A stretch of 64,000 nucleotides of DNA from Nepenthes gracilis (Eukaryota; Streptophyta; Magnoliopsida; Caryophyllales; Nepenthaceae), in the NCBI GenBank assembly GCA_033239525.1, contig BSYO01000006.1, positions 20,670,175-20,734,174 on the forward strand. The letters are read 5' to 3'. Made by a program: the position numbers and the translations under genes. The first letter of the stretch is position 1. Each line of letters begins with the position of its first letter. A model generated the notes under the pieces. The model ran no database searches. It was not told the DNA's origin and worked only from the letters and a program-made list of their open reading frames with translations. Positions 35,020 through 46,599 of the stretch are shown one piece after another.

Positions 35020-38000
35020 GAAGTATCAAGCAAAATTATATCCCATAATAAGCCTCATGTCCTAACGAAATTGCATTTTTGCACCGTATGATATCACGGA
35101 TGACATCTCATATTCCCCGTGTCCATTTTATTTGCCATTCTTTTTTTTTTTCATGAGATTATTTTTAAATTTAATTTCTTAAAACCCAAAAAATAATAGA
35201 AAAATAAGTGATTAAAAACATTCTACTGTAACCAAATATATTTAATTGGACAAGTAAAACATGGTCAAATAAAATAAAAAAGATAATAGCCATAATTACA
35301 TATTGTTTTACACAATTTTATTTTAAATATGAGAAATATAATATATATATATATATATTATTGCTCTAAGTCTCCAATTATTCACAGAAAAGTAAATAAA
35401 AAAATACACATAAAAGCAAAAATAAAACATATACGTATGACATAAATACACCATTATAGCTTTTTATATGATTTTTTTTTTTGGGTTTAAAATTAAACTT
35501 TTATTCATCTAATACGGTAAATTTAAAATATATTAGTAATAAAGTAAAAGGTAAAAAAATATTATTTACATTAATTTTAAGATATGAATTTTTATGCCAT
35601 CAGATCTAAGTTTCCGTTTTAAGGTAAAATATATTTTTTTGACTTTAATTTTTTATTAATAATATTTGAAATTTATTAAATTAAATTAAATTAAAATTCA
35701 TAAAAATATTATTTGCACATAATTTTGTTATTTAGGAAAAAACAAATTACGACATCAAATTGAATACAACCACCGCCACTTGCTGCCGACGTAAAATTGG
35801 AAAAAAATAAATAAAAATCAAACGTATCTCGTTGGGACAATGACATGATTTCATAAAATGTCAAAGCGAAGAATAATTAATCAGTGGAGAATCATATATA
35901 AATTGAAATCGACTTGGCCAACTCTTACTCAATTTTTTTTATAAATATATTATAATTCTTTATAATAGGAGACTTTTTTATTTTTTGAATATTGAGATTT
36001 ATTATTATAATATAAAAAATTGATATTAATATAATAAATTGTAATATTTGCTAAAGAAAAGATGATAATTTTTCAATTAAAAATACCATGACAAAATCTC
36101 GTCTGAATCTTCCATTTTTATATTTGGTTTGTCAACTTATGATTTTTCATGATAAAATTTTTTATTATTTTTAAAATCTTGTGAGAAAGACAAAAATAAA
36201 TAAATAAATAAATATTATTTTGTATATTTTAAAATTTTTGGGAATATCTTATTTAAAATTTAAACAATTCAGCCACGGCGTCGACGGTGGAAGAATAAAA
36301 AAAAGTGTGCCCACGTCCATTGATTAGAACAAAAAAGCAGAAGAACAGGATGCGAAAGTCTAATTCTTAGAATAGGACGGGGCAGCGAGAGAACCGAGGA
36401 AAAACAAATGTAAATTATGTTTTAAATTAATTAACCGAAATTAAAGATAAAATTATGAGGATTTCCTAATATAAATTTACTATTTCAGTTCTTATAGCAT
36501 ACATGATGGTCTCATAAATTCAAATTAATATACAAATTAATGAGCAATTTAATCTTACTTGACGATTTAAATAATAATAGATCTAATTTTTATAATTTTA
36601 ATTTTAAATTTGACACACTATGATATAATAAATTATATATAATAGATATACGTGACTTATTTTTTAATATATTATCTAATATTTCAATTAGTGATATTTT
36701 TAATCAGATTAAAAAGATAACCAACACATATATATTAAAATTAAAAGAGGATTCTAATGAGTATTGATTTGGAGGGTTGTATTCCTTTTTGTGCTATTGA
36801 ATAACTGAATGTCTTTCTTCTTTTTTATCTTATTATTTGTTTGGGAGAAGACCTATTTATAATCTGAAATATTATTTGATCGGTCAGCATTTAAAATATC
36901 TACACATGTCCAAAACCATTTCGAATTAATTATAGAAAGACGTTACTTTTAATACGTAACTGCCGTCTCAATTTAATAAATAGGTAACTTGGTTAATAAT
37001 AATATGGCTGTGTCAGTCATTTTCTGAATTTGATTATTAAGTGATTAGTAATTAACTTTTAATATTTTTTATTTTTTAATAATTGACAGATCGAATTAGG
37101 CCTTTCAATTGATACTCATACGAGTTATTATTATTTGACAAACTGAATTTAACTTCGTCACTTATTTGTTTAGGCTATTGAAATTTTGAACATTGATCCA
37201 AATTTATATTTGGCTGATTCATCTTGGGCCATACCCAACATATCATAACTTAATTCTTTACGGAAATGAATATAGTAAATATGGCACCTAATTTAGGATT
37301 GAAACATAATTTTTAATTTATCACGATAAACTCATTTGCAGGATCATATTTTATAACCTCCCGTCTGTACATTAATAAAAATTTTAAATCTTTCAATAAA
37401 TATAATTGATAAAATAAAATAAAATAATTATTACTAAAAATTATATTAAGATAAAAATAAAATTAAAAATTATTATTTTTTATTTTATTAGTTACTTAAA
37501 ATAAATAAATTAAGTTAAAATTTATTTATTTTTTATATATATTTGGTATATAGATAACAGTAAAATGGATAATCAACAAATTTATAAAAAATAATATTTT
37601 TACTGCTACATTAACAAAACTTATTTTAGTATATACTAGAATATTAGCGGATGTATTTTCGAATCCAAATTTTAGTACGGATTAGAGAGCCAAATTATAT
37701 CCATTAAATCTGAAATGGATTCGATCTCCGTACACTTTTAATCTAAATCTTGTGCAGCATAAAATACAGTTAAAGGATTTAATGGAACTCACGCCCCATT
37801 ATATCCCATAACATTCAAATCAAAATTCTTATTTGAAGAATGTAAAACAAGAGGATGTAAGTTTAAATGTTAGTAAAATTATTTTTTGTTTGAGAGTTTA
37901 CACTTTTCTGAATGCGTATTGATATGTGAAAAAGTGTATATTTTGAACGTTTTTAATTTGTCTTTAATTTATCTGAGTATTGACCATTTTTTGTAGAAAA

Positions 38001-39391
38001 TGAGAAATTTTCATAAAAATTAGAGGGTGGTTGACTTTTTTCGTTAATCATCTCGGAAACTGTGAGGTGGATAGAATTTTGCTCAATTGGCGATTCCAAT
38101 CGGTGTCCAAGGTTGTTAATTAAAAATAAGAAAAGAAAATTGCTTCTACCATTGAAGTTAATTCCATCTTTATTCAATGAATGAACTACTTAGATAAGGC
38201 CATTGAATGCATCAATTGATTTGGGCCGCAATGATCGATTGGGTCTCCATACTTTATGGGCCGCATCTAAGAGGGAAATCTTCTTATTGGACTGTTGATA
38301 ACAGTACCATCATTAGCCGATACTATCGACCTAATATTTTATAATTTATGGATAAGATATATTAATATTATAGATAAATATTATCAAAAAATTATGTCAA
38401 ATTTATTATTTAAATCAAATATGATTATGAATAAAAATAACTAATTCAAAAAGACCCGGCTTAGATTATGCATTTTATATAAATTGTTTTAATAAGTTTA
38501 AAAAATTATTTTAATAGATTTTTATATAATTAAAAATTTTTATATAAAAATTTTATTTAAATATATATTTATATATTATTTTAATATAAATATTATATTT
38601 TAAAAAAGATTTTATATTTTAAATATTTTTACGTAAGCAAATATTTTCTTTAAAAATATTTTTAAAAAATATATAATATTCATATTCCTATTTGAATTGT
38701 CCCGGTCTAGATTAGGCATGGGCACAATTATATGTTTTGACCCAAGTAACGGGGCCATGTCAGGATTGAACCAACTTAGGAGCCATAAAATTTCTCCTAA
38801 ACATAGACTATATTTTATTCAAATTTAATTTTAAGGTAGATCTAATTACAATTAAATTGAAATTAAAATTATACAAATAAAAAAAATTAACGAATATTGA
38901 TTTTTTCTATTTATTGTTTTAAAAGGTTGTCAACTCTGTTTAAAATTATTTTTCTTCTTACATAAGCAGCTAATAATAATAATAATATCATTTAAAATTA
39001 ACACTAAGATTTAACACTGCTAATATCTTTGAGATAATTAACACTGCTAATTTAAAATTACACTAAGATTTAAAATATCATTTATTACCGATGGCTTCTA
39101 GTTCAAGTTACTTTTCGAAAAAGTATTTTTTACCTAACAACTGTAAAGTTATTTTATCATTAAAAAGGAAATTATTTTTGTTTTCGTTTCCCTCCTAAAA
39201 TCTATTTTTGTATTATTTTTTTTATGTTGAAAGTCCAAGTTGCTCATTCATACGAGGAACGCATGCTTCCACGAAAATCATTTTACATAGTTAAAGCAAG
39301 TCGAAAAAAAATTAATTATTATCATTATTTTCCTTTTAATTAGGATTAAAGAAGGCTTTTGAGGACAAATCTAATAGAAAATTCTATATTG
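35020..39391. other. AT-rich noncoding spacer
   Basis: About 4.4 kb of AT-rich DNA including a TA microsatellite at about 35340-35360. No open frame exceeds 75 codons, and none resembles a protein. No RNA gene or delimitable mobile element was found. Confidence 0.6.
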
Positions 39392-39396
39392 TAACC

Positions 39397-40406
39397 TATT
39401 ACGTCCTCGGATCCTGATTTTAATATGGACGAGGACCCAAAAATAGAGTAACACCAATATAAAGTATGAGTAGAAGGGAGAGAGAGAGATAGTAACACGT
39501 TGAATTTTACGTGAAAAATTCTCTTTTAAATAAGAGAAAAAAACTATGAAAATTTGAGTCCAAGAATGATTCCACTATCTAAGTATTTGAGTACAAAGTA
39601 AGGAAAGTAAAGTATACGATGAATCCCAAGAATCACTCTTACAAATACAAGTGTTCTCCGAATTAAAAGTGTAAGTGGCTTACTTTTTCTCTCTCTACGA
39701 GGGTAAATATAAGTGAAGTAAATTTCAGGGTCCTTTATTTAGTATACAATGAAGGCTTATACAGTGGTGGTGTCCTCCTACATTGAGCGGCCACGTAGAG
39801 GTGGCGTATGTAGAGAAACTTGCCACCAACTCTGTAAATCCCTTTTGCCTTGTCAGATGGATTACGTGCATATGGGCCGACCCTGTGAGACGTCAATCCA
39901 ACAGTGATCACACCTGCTTTGTAGGCCATCATTCCATGTGAAGGTCACGCGTTGCAGAGATTACGCGTGCCTTTGTGAAAGTCAGCAATCTGAGCTAGCG
40001 TTCTCATTTGTCCTAAGCTTCCTTTTTATACTTGTACCGTTGGAGGCTCCTCAAAGTCCGCATCCTTGGTGAATGCTTTGGGCTCCCTCGAGTCTGTGGG
40101 CCTTTAGTGCCAAGTGTCTTCGTATTCATAAAGGTCCTTAGTCTTAGAGCCATATTCTCTATGCCATATCCTCGGGGTTTTATTGGGGTCTTTGGTCTCT
40201 TACGGAGTCCTTAAACTTCAAAAGCTAAGCAAACCTATCGGACCGATTCAATTCTTTGGGCTTCTTGAGTTGTGGACCTAAGTCCACGGGGCTCTTGTGT
40301 TAATTTAGCTACTTGGGCCAAATTAGTCTCACAGGCTTCTTGGAATGCATGCCCAATTCACAGAAATAAATCCCTTAATCGGGCCCTGAGTATCCACTAC
40401 CTATCA
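39397..40406 (-). repeat. 3' LTR of the Tat-type element
   Basis: It is 1010 bp and aligns with 49916-51009. It begins TATTACGTCCTCGG (plus strand) and ends ACCTATCA beside the polypurine tract. Compared with the 5' LTR it lacks roughly 85 bp near 40130-40150. In the first 75 bp about 15 percent of positions differ, mostly C/T and G/A, which indicates an old insertion. Confidence 0.88.
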
Positions 40407-40419
40407 CTAGCCCCCCATA
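40407..40419 (-). other. Polypurine tract
   Basis: On the minus strand TATGGGGGGCTAG lies directly before the 3' LTR and would prime plus-strand DNA synthesis. The same motif at 8584-8595 marks the truncated relative. Confidence 0.7.
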
Positions 40420-42012
40420 CCAAGAGGTTCAAGAATCTCAACCTTTGGTATGTGTGATTCTGGAATTGATCTGATATTTCATAACATCCCTTCTTGTCCG
40501 CAACTTAATGCTTCAATTTCCAAGAGCAAGTTCTCTAAGTGCCCGCAAACTTTTTCTGAATGACACAACCGGAGTCCTTATGATGAAGTGATCATAGCCT
40601 GATGACTGAGGAAATCATTCGAGGACATTATTGAAACCAATGATCTGCACGGGCATTGTCCGCGGACTTTCATCTCGGGTCTGAGACACTGCGCTGTGCC
40701 GCCATTTGGAGCATTAAATGTGCATCAATTTCGGCCTTGGGAAGGGAAAGGCCATCATTGCTAGCTTCCTGTGGTGAATTGACGCATGGTAATGCATTTA
40801 ATGACACATGCCTTTTGAATTTTGTTGGCCGTTTAAGTCTTCCCTTCCTTTGCCATCCTCATTCATGCCTTCAAAATTTCCAAGAATTTGAAATTTTTTC
40901 TGCGACTTGCACGCTTTCTTTGGTGATTTCTTCTTCCTCCTTCGATTTCTTAGACGTCTTAATGGCTCTAGGAGTGAATGACATTACTTCCTTCACTGAC
41001 TCTGGCTAATATTAAAGCCATATGAGCATGCTATATGATTCTAAGTTTGATGGGCATGGTGGTTCCTGACCCCATTAGAAGGCTTGAAGTCCTTTTGACG
41101 ATTTTATTACTATCTACAAAGTCCACCTTAAAGGTGGTCTTCGATATCCCATGCCCTTGAAATTTTCCGAGTTGATGAGGGACCTTCATGTCCCTGTGGC
41201 CAGACTTCAACCTAATGTCGTTAGGCATTTGGTCTCACTTTGTGTCTTTGCTTGTTGCCACATAAAATCTTTGATGCTATGGCCTTAAAGGCCATTTTGA
41301 GATTTAGCCACGGGGAGGATTGGATCGTAATCACTTCTCACCCTGAATTCCTTCCCATCAGCGGTGGAAACCCTGATTCCACCAAGCGGTGGAAGGACAA
41401 CTTCTTTTTCCTTGCTGTGCGCGAGAATTAGGCCATCCCCAATGAGTGGCGCAATGTGAAGCCCAAGTTTTGCAAGGATGTCACACCTAAGGAAAGGGCT
41501 GCTATGAAGGACTTTACGGACTTGCTACTGGCCAGCCTTAGTTCTTTTAATGAGAACAAGAAGAATAGGTGGCTAAGGCCTGAGTCCATAGAGAAGGCCA
41601 AGTGGGAGTCTCAATCCGATGACTCTGGCGCCCCTTCTGCTCCCTCGGAAAAGAAGAAGAAGAAGAAGAAGAGTAAAGCTCTGAGGATTAAGGAGCCATC
41701 CGAGCGGCCAAAGAAGAGCCGTCGGACGGAGACTTTGGAGCATCCAACAGTGATCATTGAGTATCCTTCCTCTTCCGATGATGACTCAGCTCTTATTGAG
41801 CAGCTAATAAGGAAGAAGGGACCTGTCCCAGGAGCTGAACGCTCTAGGCCGTCAGTTGTTGTGGAACCTGTGGAGCAGCTGTAACGGCTTAGATTCTAAA
41901 TCATAGAAAGTCACAGTCATTAAATTAATATAATATTGGAGTAAAAGAAATGTAAAATCGGAAGTAATGAAGGAGCAATTATAAGACTGGAAGGCAATAC
42001 GGGGTAATTATG

Positions 42013-42133
42013 TTGACCGAAATTGTGTGATTGTTGACTGAAAAATATAATAAGAAAGTAATCCAGTCAACGCCTGTTGACCGGAAAGCGTGAAGAGAGG
42101 CCAAGGAAAAGTTGACCGCCCGATTGATTGACG
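42013..42133. promoter_or_regulatory. W-box core cluster in the nested LTR
   Basis: Six TTGAC/GTCAA cores lie within 121 bp, 150-270 bp upstream of the LTR's TATA box: TTGACC three times, TTGACT, TTGACG and GTCAAC. By chance about one per 512 bp is expected at equal base composition. WRKY binding is inferred. Confidence 0.5.
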
Positions 42134-42639
42134 TAATGACTAAGTATATTAAGGTCTGGATGACCATACCTGAGTAGGTAACCTACTCCCAACCACCCCG
42201 CTGACCTTCTAGAAAGGCAATGGGAGCAAGCAAAGAAGTACAAGCAGTTGACCTACCCTACCTACTACCACCAACCCCAACGTCTATAAGTAATGGCCCC
42301 GAAAATTAGGATAGGCAATCAATCGGGTAAAGGCGCTAAGAACTTCGAGCCAGAACCAAGTAAGGGGTTCATAGATCCAATCTAGGCAAGTGTACTCACA
42401 CTTTTTAAGACCATGTTTGCAATAGTACTCACCTTTTTTTTAAGATCATGTTTGTAATACAAGCATACTCCCTGTTTTTAAGTTTATATTTTTTTTAATG
42501 CAAGTATAATTAATGATGTTCAGTTATTTCACGATATTCGCAAGCATAAAATTTGATTATTGCATGATTTAAATGATGACCAGTTATTTGTTTACGAAAA
42601 AGTACGCTGGCCTTATAATATAATGTGAAATCGACTTAA

Positions 42640-43085
42640 GTAAATAACGAAACCGGCCTTGTATTTATAATTTCGAAACCGGCCTTTTATCGTATTTTGA
42701 AATCGGCATTTGCACCGTTATTTCGAAACCAACACTTGTATTGTAATTTGAAATCAGCATTTGCTCTTTGATTTTGAAACCGGCCAAGAATGATTAAAAT
42801 CGGCTTTGCATTGTAATTTGAAACCAGCATTTGCTCTTTGATTTTGAAACTGGCCTTGATTTGAAACCGGTAGTTACATCGTAATTTGAAACCGGCATTT
42901 GCTCTTTGATCTTGAAATTAGCCTTAATCGAAACTAGCATTTGTATTATGATTTGAAATCGACATCTGCTCCGTGATTTTTGAAATCGGCATTGCCTTGT
43001 GATTTTGAAACCGGCTTTGTAAAGTGACGTATAAGTTCTATGATTTGAAACCGACTTGAAATATATGATTTTTGAACCGGCCTTA
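42640..43085. repeat. Degenerate tandem array of roughly 30-bp units
   Basis: Units centre on TTTGAAACCGGC and GCATTTGCTCTTTGAT and repeat about 14 times with changes and small indels. It lies downstream of the TATA box, so in the R/U5 part of the nested LTR. Confidence 0.8.
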
Positions 43086-43190
43086 AGATGTACGTAAACA
43101 ATCTCTGAAAGGTTTTATGTGTCCGATTGATTGCATATTTGACCTTGATTTTCGAAAAAGCATGATTTGTGAAATTAAGTGTTTGATGAT

Positions 43191-43470
43191 CGAGTAGCTG
43201 CAGGCCTTAAATGTAGCCGTTATTGAGATATGATTGCCGAGTAGCTGCAGGCCTTAAATGTAGCAATTATTGAGATACGATGGCCGAGTAGCTACAGGCC
43301 TTAAATGTAACCGATAGTCGAGTAATTGCATACCTTAAATGTAGCCGTTTGATTTGGTCATGACTACGGATCTTAAATGTAGCGTTATATGATTTAGATG
43401 GCCGAGTAGCTGCAGGCCTTAAATGTAGCCATATGATGATCAAGAGCTATAGACCTTGAATGTAGCCGAT
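43191..43470. repeat. Tandem array of 47-bp units
   Basis: CGAGTAGCTGCAGGCCTTAA starts at 43191, 43238 and 43285 (period 47), followed by shorter variants to about 43470, six to seven copies in total. Each copy keeps CCTTAAATGTAGC. The units differ from one another, which argues against a CRISPR-like array. Confidence 0.85.
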
Positions 43471-44989
43471 TTTTACGAAAATAAAATTAAAAATAGAGGC
43501 ATGTTTTTGGAAATCAAATTGTACAAAAATGACTTTGGAATTTGTTTGCATTGACTCTAGCCATGTTTTATGAAAACTGCATGCATATACGCGTCGATTG
43601 CATTCTGTCTGTTTGATCATGACTATGCATGATTTACGCATGAGCACCTTGTTGGGTTCTCTAGCTCACCCCTCCTATTTTTCAGATGATGATGAGGAGT
43701 TTATGCCAGACGAAAAAGATTGAGGTTCGATGGACTAGCTAAGCAGAATAGCTGACCAAGATTAAGTAGCAATGCACGAGGAAAATTGATGTACTCTCTT
43801 TTGATTATTTTGGAAAATATTTTGTAGGACATTTCCACTGTGAAAATTGTGAAAGATTAATAAATATTAGAATGCTTTCGTACGATATTGTGGTTTGAGA
43901 AATTTGTAATTCCTAGTGGCATCACAGTTTGTTCGGGACCTTCATGTCCGACCGACCTCGTCTTGGCCGGTCAAAAGAGAGAAACCACGACCCATGGCCG
44001 CCAACTCACGAGGTTGGGCCTTACGCGATCTTGTGCACGCAATGTAATATATATATAAAAGAAAAGAAAAATTTTAAGTCCACCTTTTTAACCATAGTTT
44101 TTGATTGGTTTTGATTGACGGGCGGCTACATATGGTGGAATGTGGTCGGTCCGTCACAGCAGCCCTCTGAGGTTGTAGGCCTGTCCATGGAACTTTTGTT
44201 GCCCCACCTCCTCTTTATGAGCCGTGTCTGATATTCCTACTGTTTTTGCTAGAGAGGCCTCGGATTGGATTAGTAACCCATCCGAGGACATTATCGAGGG
44301 TCAAGCAGAGAAGGAAATTGAGGAGACTTAGATCAAGGAAGCAATGATGATGATTCCGACGATGATTGCTGATACTGCTAAAGTCGAGGAAATTTTGGCC
44401 ATAAAGTTGCCCGATGGCGAGACTGCAGAGCTCCCTTGTCTTGCCATGCAAGTGTTCAATCCAATTGAGCTCCTACCTGAGGTCCATGATGAAACCCTAG
44501 TCAAGGACGTCGCTGGGACTTCTCGTGCTATTGAAGCGGAGATTGGGGTTGCGGATCATTCTGAAACTGCTGAGCCCCCAATCCCTGATTTCGGTGAGGT
44601 TTCTGTGGTGCAGGAGGGAATTGCGACAATGCCGGCGAATCTGAAGCCCTCGGTGGAGGTAGTCTGGCCGACAACTCCTTCTTCTTCGAGGTACTTCTCT
44701 GTTTCACCCTTATTTTACAGTTTCGTGAGCTGGTCGACTGATTTACTCCAATTATTGATCAGGTCGTCCAGTCTCTTGTGGGCTTGGAGACCCTTAAGGC
44801 TGCTGAAAAGCGGAATAAGTGCCTAGAGCTCGAATTTATCCTATACGACCATAGCACTGATGGCAGTTCGTCAACCCATAAGCCACCAACATGCTCCAGC
44901 TTCATCTTAGTATTGTGCGGTTGGTGACCTCTACTTACGCGTTGTATTGCGGGTACGTGACTGATGTATGCACCAACCTTTTTTTAGGT

Positions 44990-45700
44990 TTGTCTACTAC
45001 CTAGTAAATATCCTTCTAGAGAATTGAGTTCCATTATCAGTCACAATATATTCTAAAATCCCGAACCTGCACACAATATTTTATCTGACGAAGTCTGTCG
45101 CATTCTGCTCAGTTATGCAAGCTAATAGCGTGACCACAACCCATTTGGTGAAATAATCAATTCTGACGATAAAAACTTTCCTCTGTTCGAACGTTGTTGG
45201 CAATGGCCCAATTATGTCCAGCCCCCATTCGCAAATGGCCATGGTGGCTGCTGAGCTCTCAATTCTTTGTGTGGCCGGTGAATTAAGTTGCCATGGACTT
45301 TGCAGTTTTTATATTTTCGTACGAAATCCATGGCGTCGTGTTTCATGATTGGCCAATAGTATCCTTAATGCATTAGTTTGAAAGCAAGGTTCTTGCCTCC
45401 AATATAGGATCCATAAATTTCAAGGTGAACTTCTCTGAGGGCGTAATCTACATTTTTTGGAGTGAGGCACCGTAAATAGGGGTAGATAATCCTCGTCGAT
45501 ACAACCGACCATCCATGATAATGTACCACCCTACTGTCTTCTTCACATTCTTGGCTTCCTCTGCGTCTTCAGACAATGCTTTGTCGAACAAGTACCTTGA
45601 GTAGGGGGATCATCCAATTATTGGCATTAGATATATGCATCACATCTTGGTCAAAATCTTCCACGCTAGATTTATCGAGGACCTCGCGCATTCCTCGGCC
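44990..45700 (-). pseudogene. Integrase region of the Tat-type element
   Basis: Integrase inserts element cDNA into chromosomes. On the minus strand GWYIIMDGRLYRRG (about 45483-45524) is the usual segment before the zinc-binding part, and EWGLDIIGPLP followed by DYFTKWV (about 45145-45230) is the start of the catalytic core with its first aspartate. Several stops and frame changes occur, and no continuous frame over 100 codons remains. Confidence 0.8.
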
Positions 45701-45759
45701 ATATTACTCTAGGTCCCCGAGGCTATTACTTTTGCAAGTTGGTTGACTTTTTAATTCTC

Positions 45760-46130
45760 TTCTCGTGGGATGTGGACAATTTCTACCTTCTCAAAAGCCG
45801 AGACTAGTTCACAGACTTTTGAGAGGTATTTTGACAGTTGTGAGCTGTTTGTTTTAAACTTTCCTCGAACCTAATTGACAACTAATTGGAGTCATTGTAG
45901 ACAACCAGATCCTTGGCCGAGCTGTTCTTTGCTAACCGTAATCCTGCAGGTAATGTTTCGTACTCTGCGGCGTTGTTAGTCATTAGGAACTTGAAAATCA
46001 TTGAGTACTTTATCTCTTATTCCTTGGACGTTCTTAGCACAACGCCAACTCCACAACCATCCTTCATGGAAGAGTCGTCCAGATATGGAGTCCAGACTAT
46101 TGGGCTGTGAGATTCTTCAGCATCGCAAGT
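45760..46130 (-). pseudogene. Second (archaeal-like) RNase H of the Tat-type element
   Basis: The minus strand reads LDDSSMKDGCGVGVVL, then NNAAEYETLPAGLRLAKNS and VVYNDSN, the order seen in the additional RNase H domain of plant Tat-lineage elements (DGS, NNxAEYEA, DSQ). The first conserved D is in DDSS; the DSQ motif has become DSN next to a stop. This domain between RNase H and integrase supports the Tat assignment. Confidence 0.72.
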
Positions 46131-46139
46131 GTTCGAGGC

Positions 46140-46560
46140 CTCAAGAGTTGTGGTCGTGGTTTCGAGAATAAAGTCTTCCAAGGTCTAACCTTTTAGGGCC
46201 GACCTTAGACAAAACTCTGGGTCAAACTCTCCCAAATCAATAGCCCACTTGACAAACCTCCCGATATTTCTGGCTTCTATAAAATTGTTCTCAAGGGCAG
46301 GTCAGTCAAGATGATCACTTTGCGTGCTTAAAAATATGGTCTCGGTTGTTTACCAAAATACACAAGTGCCAGAGCCATCTTTTCTGCGTGAGAATACCTT
46401 ATCTCAGCATCAGTCAGGATCTTACTGATGTAGTACATAGGCTGTTGCCTGTTGCACTTCTGCCGAATCAAGGTTGAGCTTAAGATTGTCTCAAACACAG
46501 TAAGGTACAAGTACAACTCCTCGCCTGCTTAAGGAGAAGTCAACAGTGTGGGATTTTATA
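46140..46560 (-). pseudogene. RNase H region of the Tat-type element
   Basis: The minus-strand frame at 46328-46516 reads LYLTVFETILSSTLI, then PMYYISKILTDAEIRYSHAE and ALALVYF, the standard Ty3 RNase H core. The linker downstream includes RLVKWAIDLGEFDPEF-like sequence (about 46210-46260). Stops and a frameshift separate the parts. Confidence 0.8.
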
Positions 46561-46599
46561 GTACCACCTGAGTCCTCAAAAGGCTTCTTCGCAGTCAGC

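Larger units (their letters stand above)
41880..44158 (+). mobile_element. Nested solo LTR (2279 bp), GCAGC target duplication
   Basis: Starts TGTAACGG and ends CCGTCACA, a 7-of-8 inverted repeat. GCAGC flanks it at 41875-41879 and 44159-44163. Removing it with one GCAGC rejoins the antisense ORF in frame for some 30 codons. TATAAG at 42285-42290 gives plus polarity. The LTR is long and holds two different tandem arrays and a W-box cluster. The CTCACCCCTCCTATTTTTCAG-like segment near 43665-43685 resembles the 3' part of chromovirus-type LTRs I know, but no coding region survives to prove it. Confidence 0.93.
40972..44880 (+). pseudogene. Antisense ORF of the Tat-type element (gypsy-type transposon domain), interrupted
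   Basis: It runs opposite to gag-pol. From ATG 40972 decayed frames encode VHLKGGLRYPMPLKFSELM (41117-41180 region), then KRWKDNFFFLAVREN (to about 41431), then a 142-codon frame (41456-41884) rich in lysine and acidic residues, VTPKERAAMKDFTDLLL at its start. A solo LTR splits it at codon level (41880-44158). After the insertion the frame resumes with acidic sequence (44344-44826) and a coiled-coil-like tail to about 44880, close to the end of integrase. The motifs match those at 9466-9720. Role unknown; such ORFs occur in Tat-lineage elements. Stops show it is dead. Confidence 0.65.

Noticed and set aside
39390..39396. TG at 39390 as the left boundary of the Tat-type LTR
   Set aside because: The two LTRs stop matching before this point, and the identical flank TAACC places the boundary at 39397.
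42640..43470. Regular repeats that might suggest a CRISPR array
   Set aside because: Units differ from one another and are directly adjacent, with no unique spacers. They lie inside a plant LTR with target duplications, and there are no cas genes.
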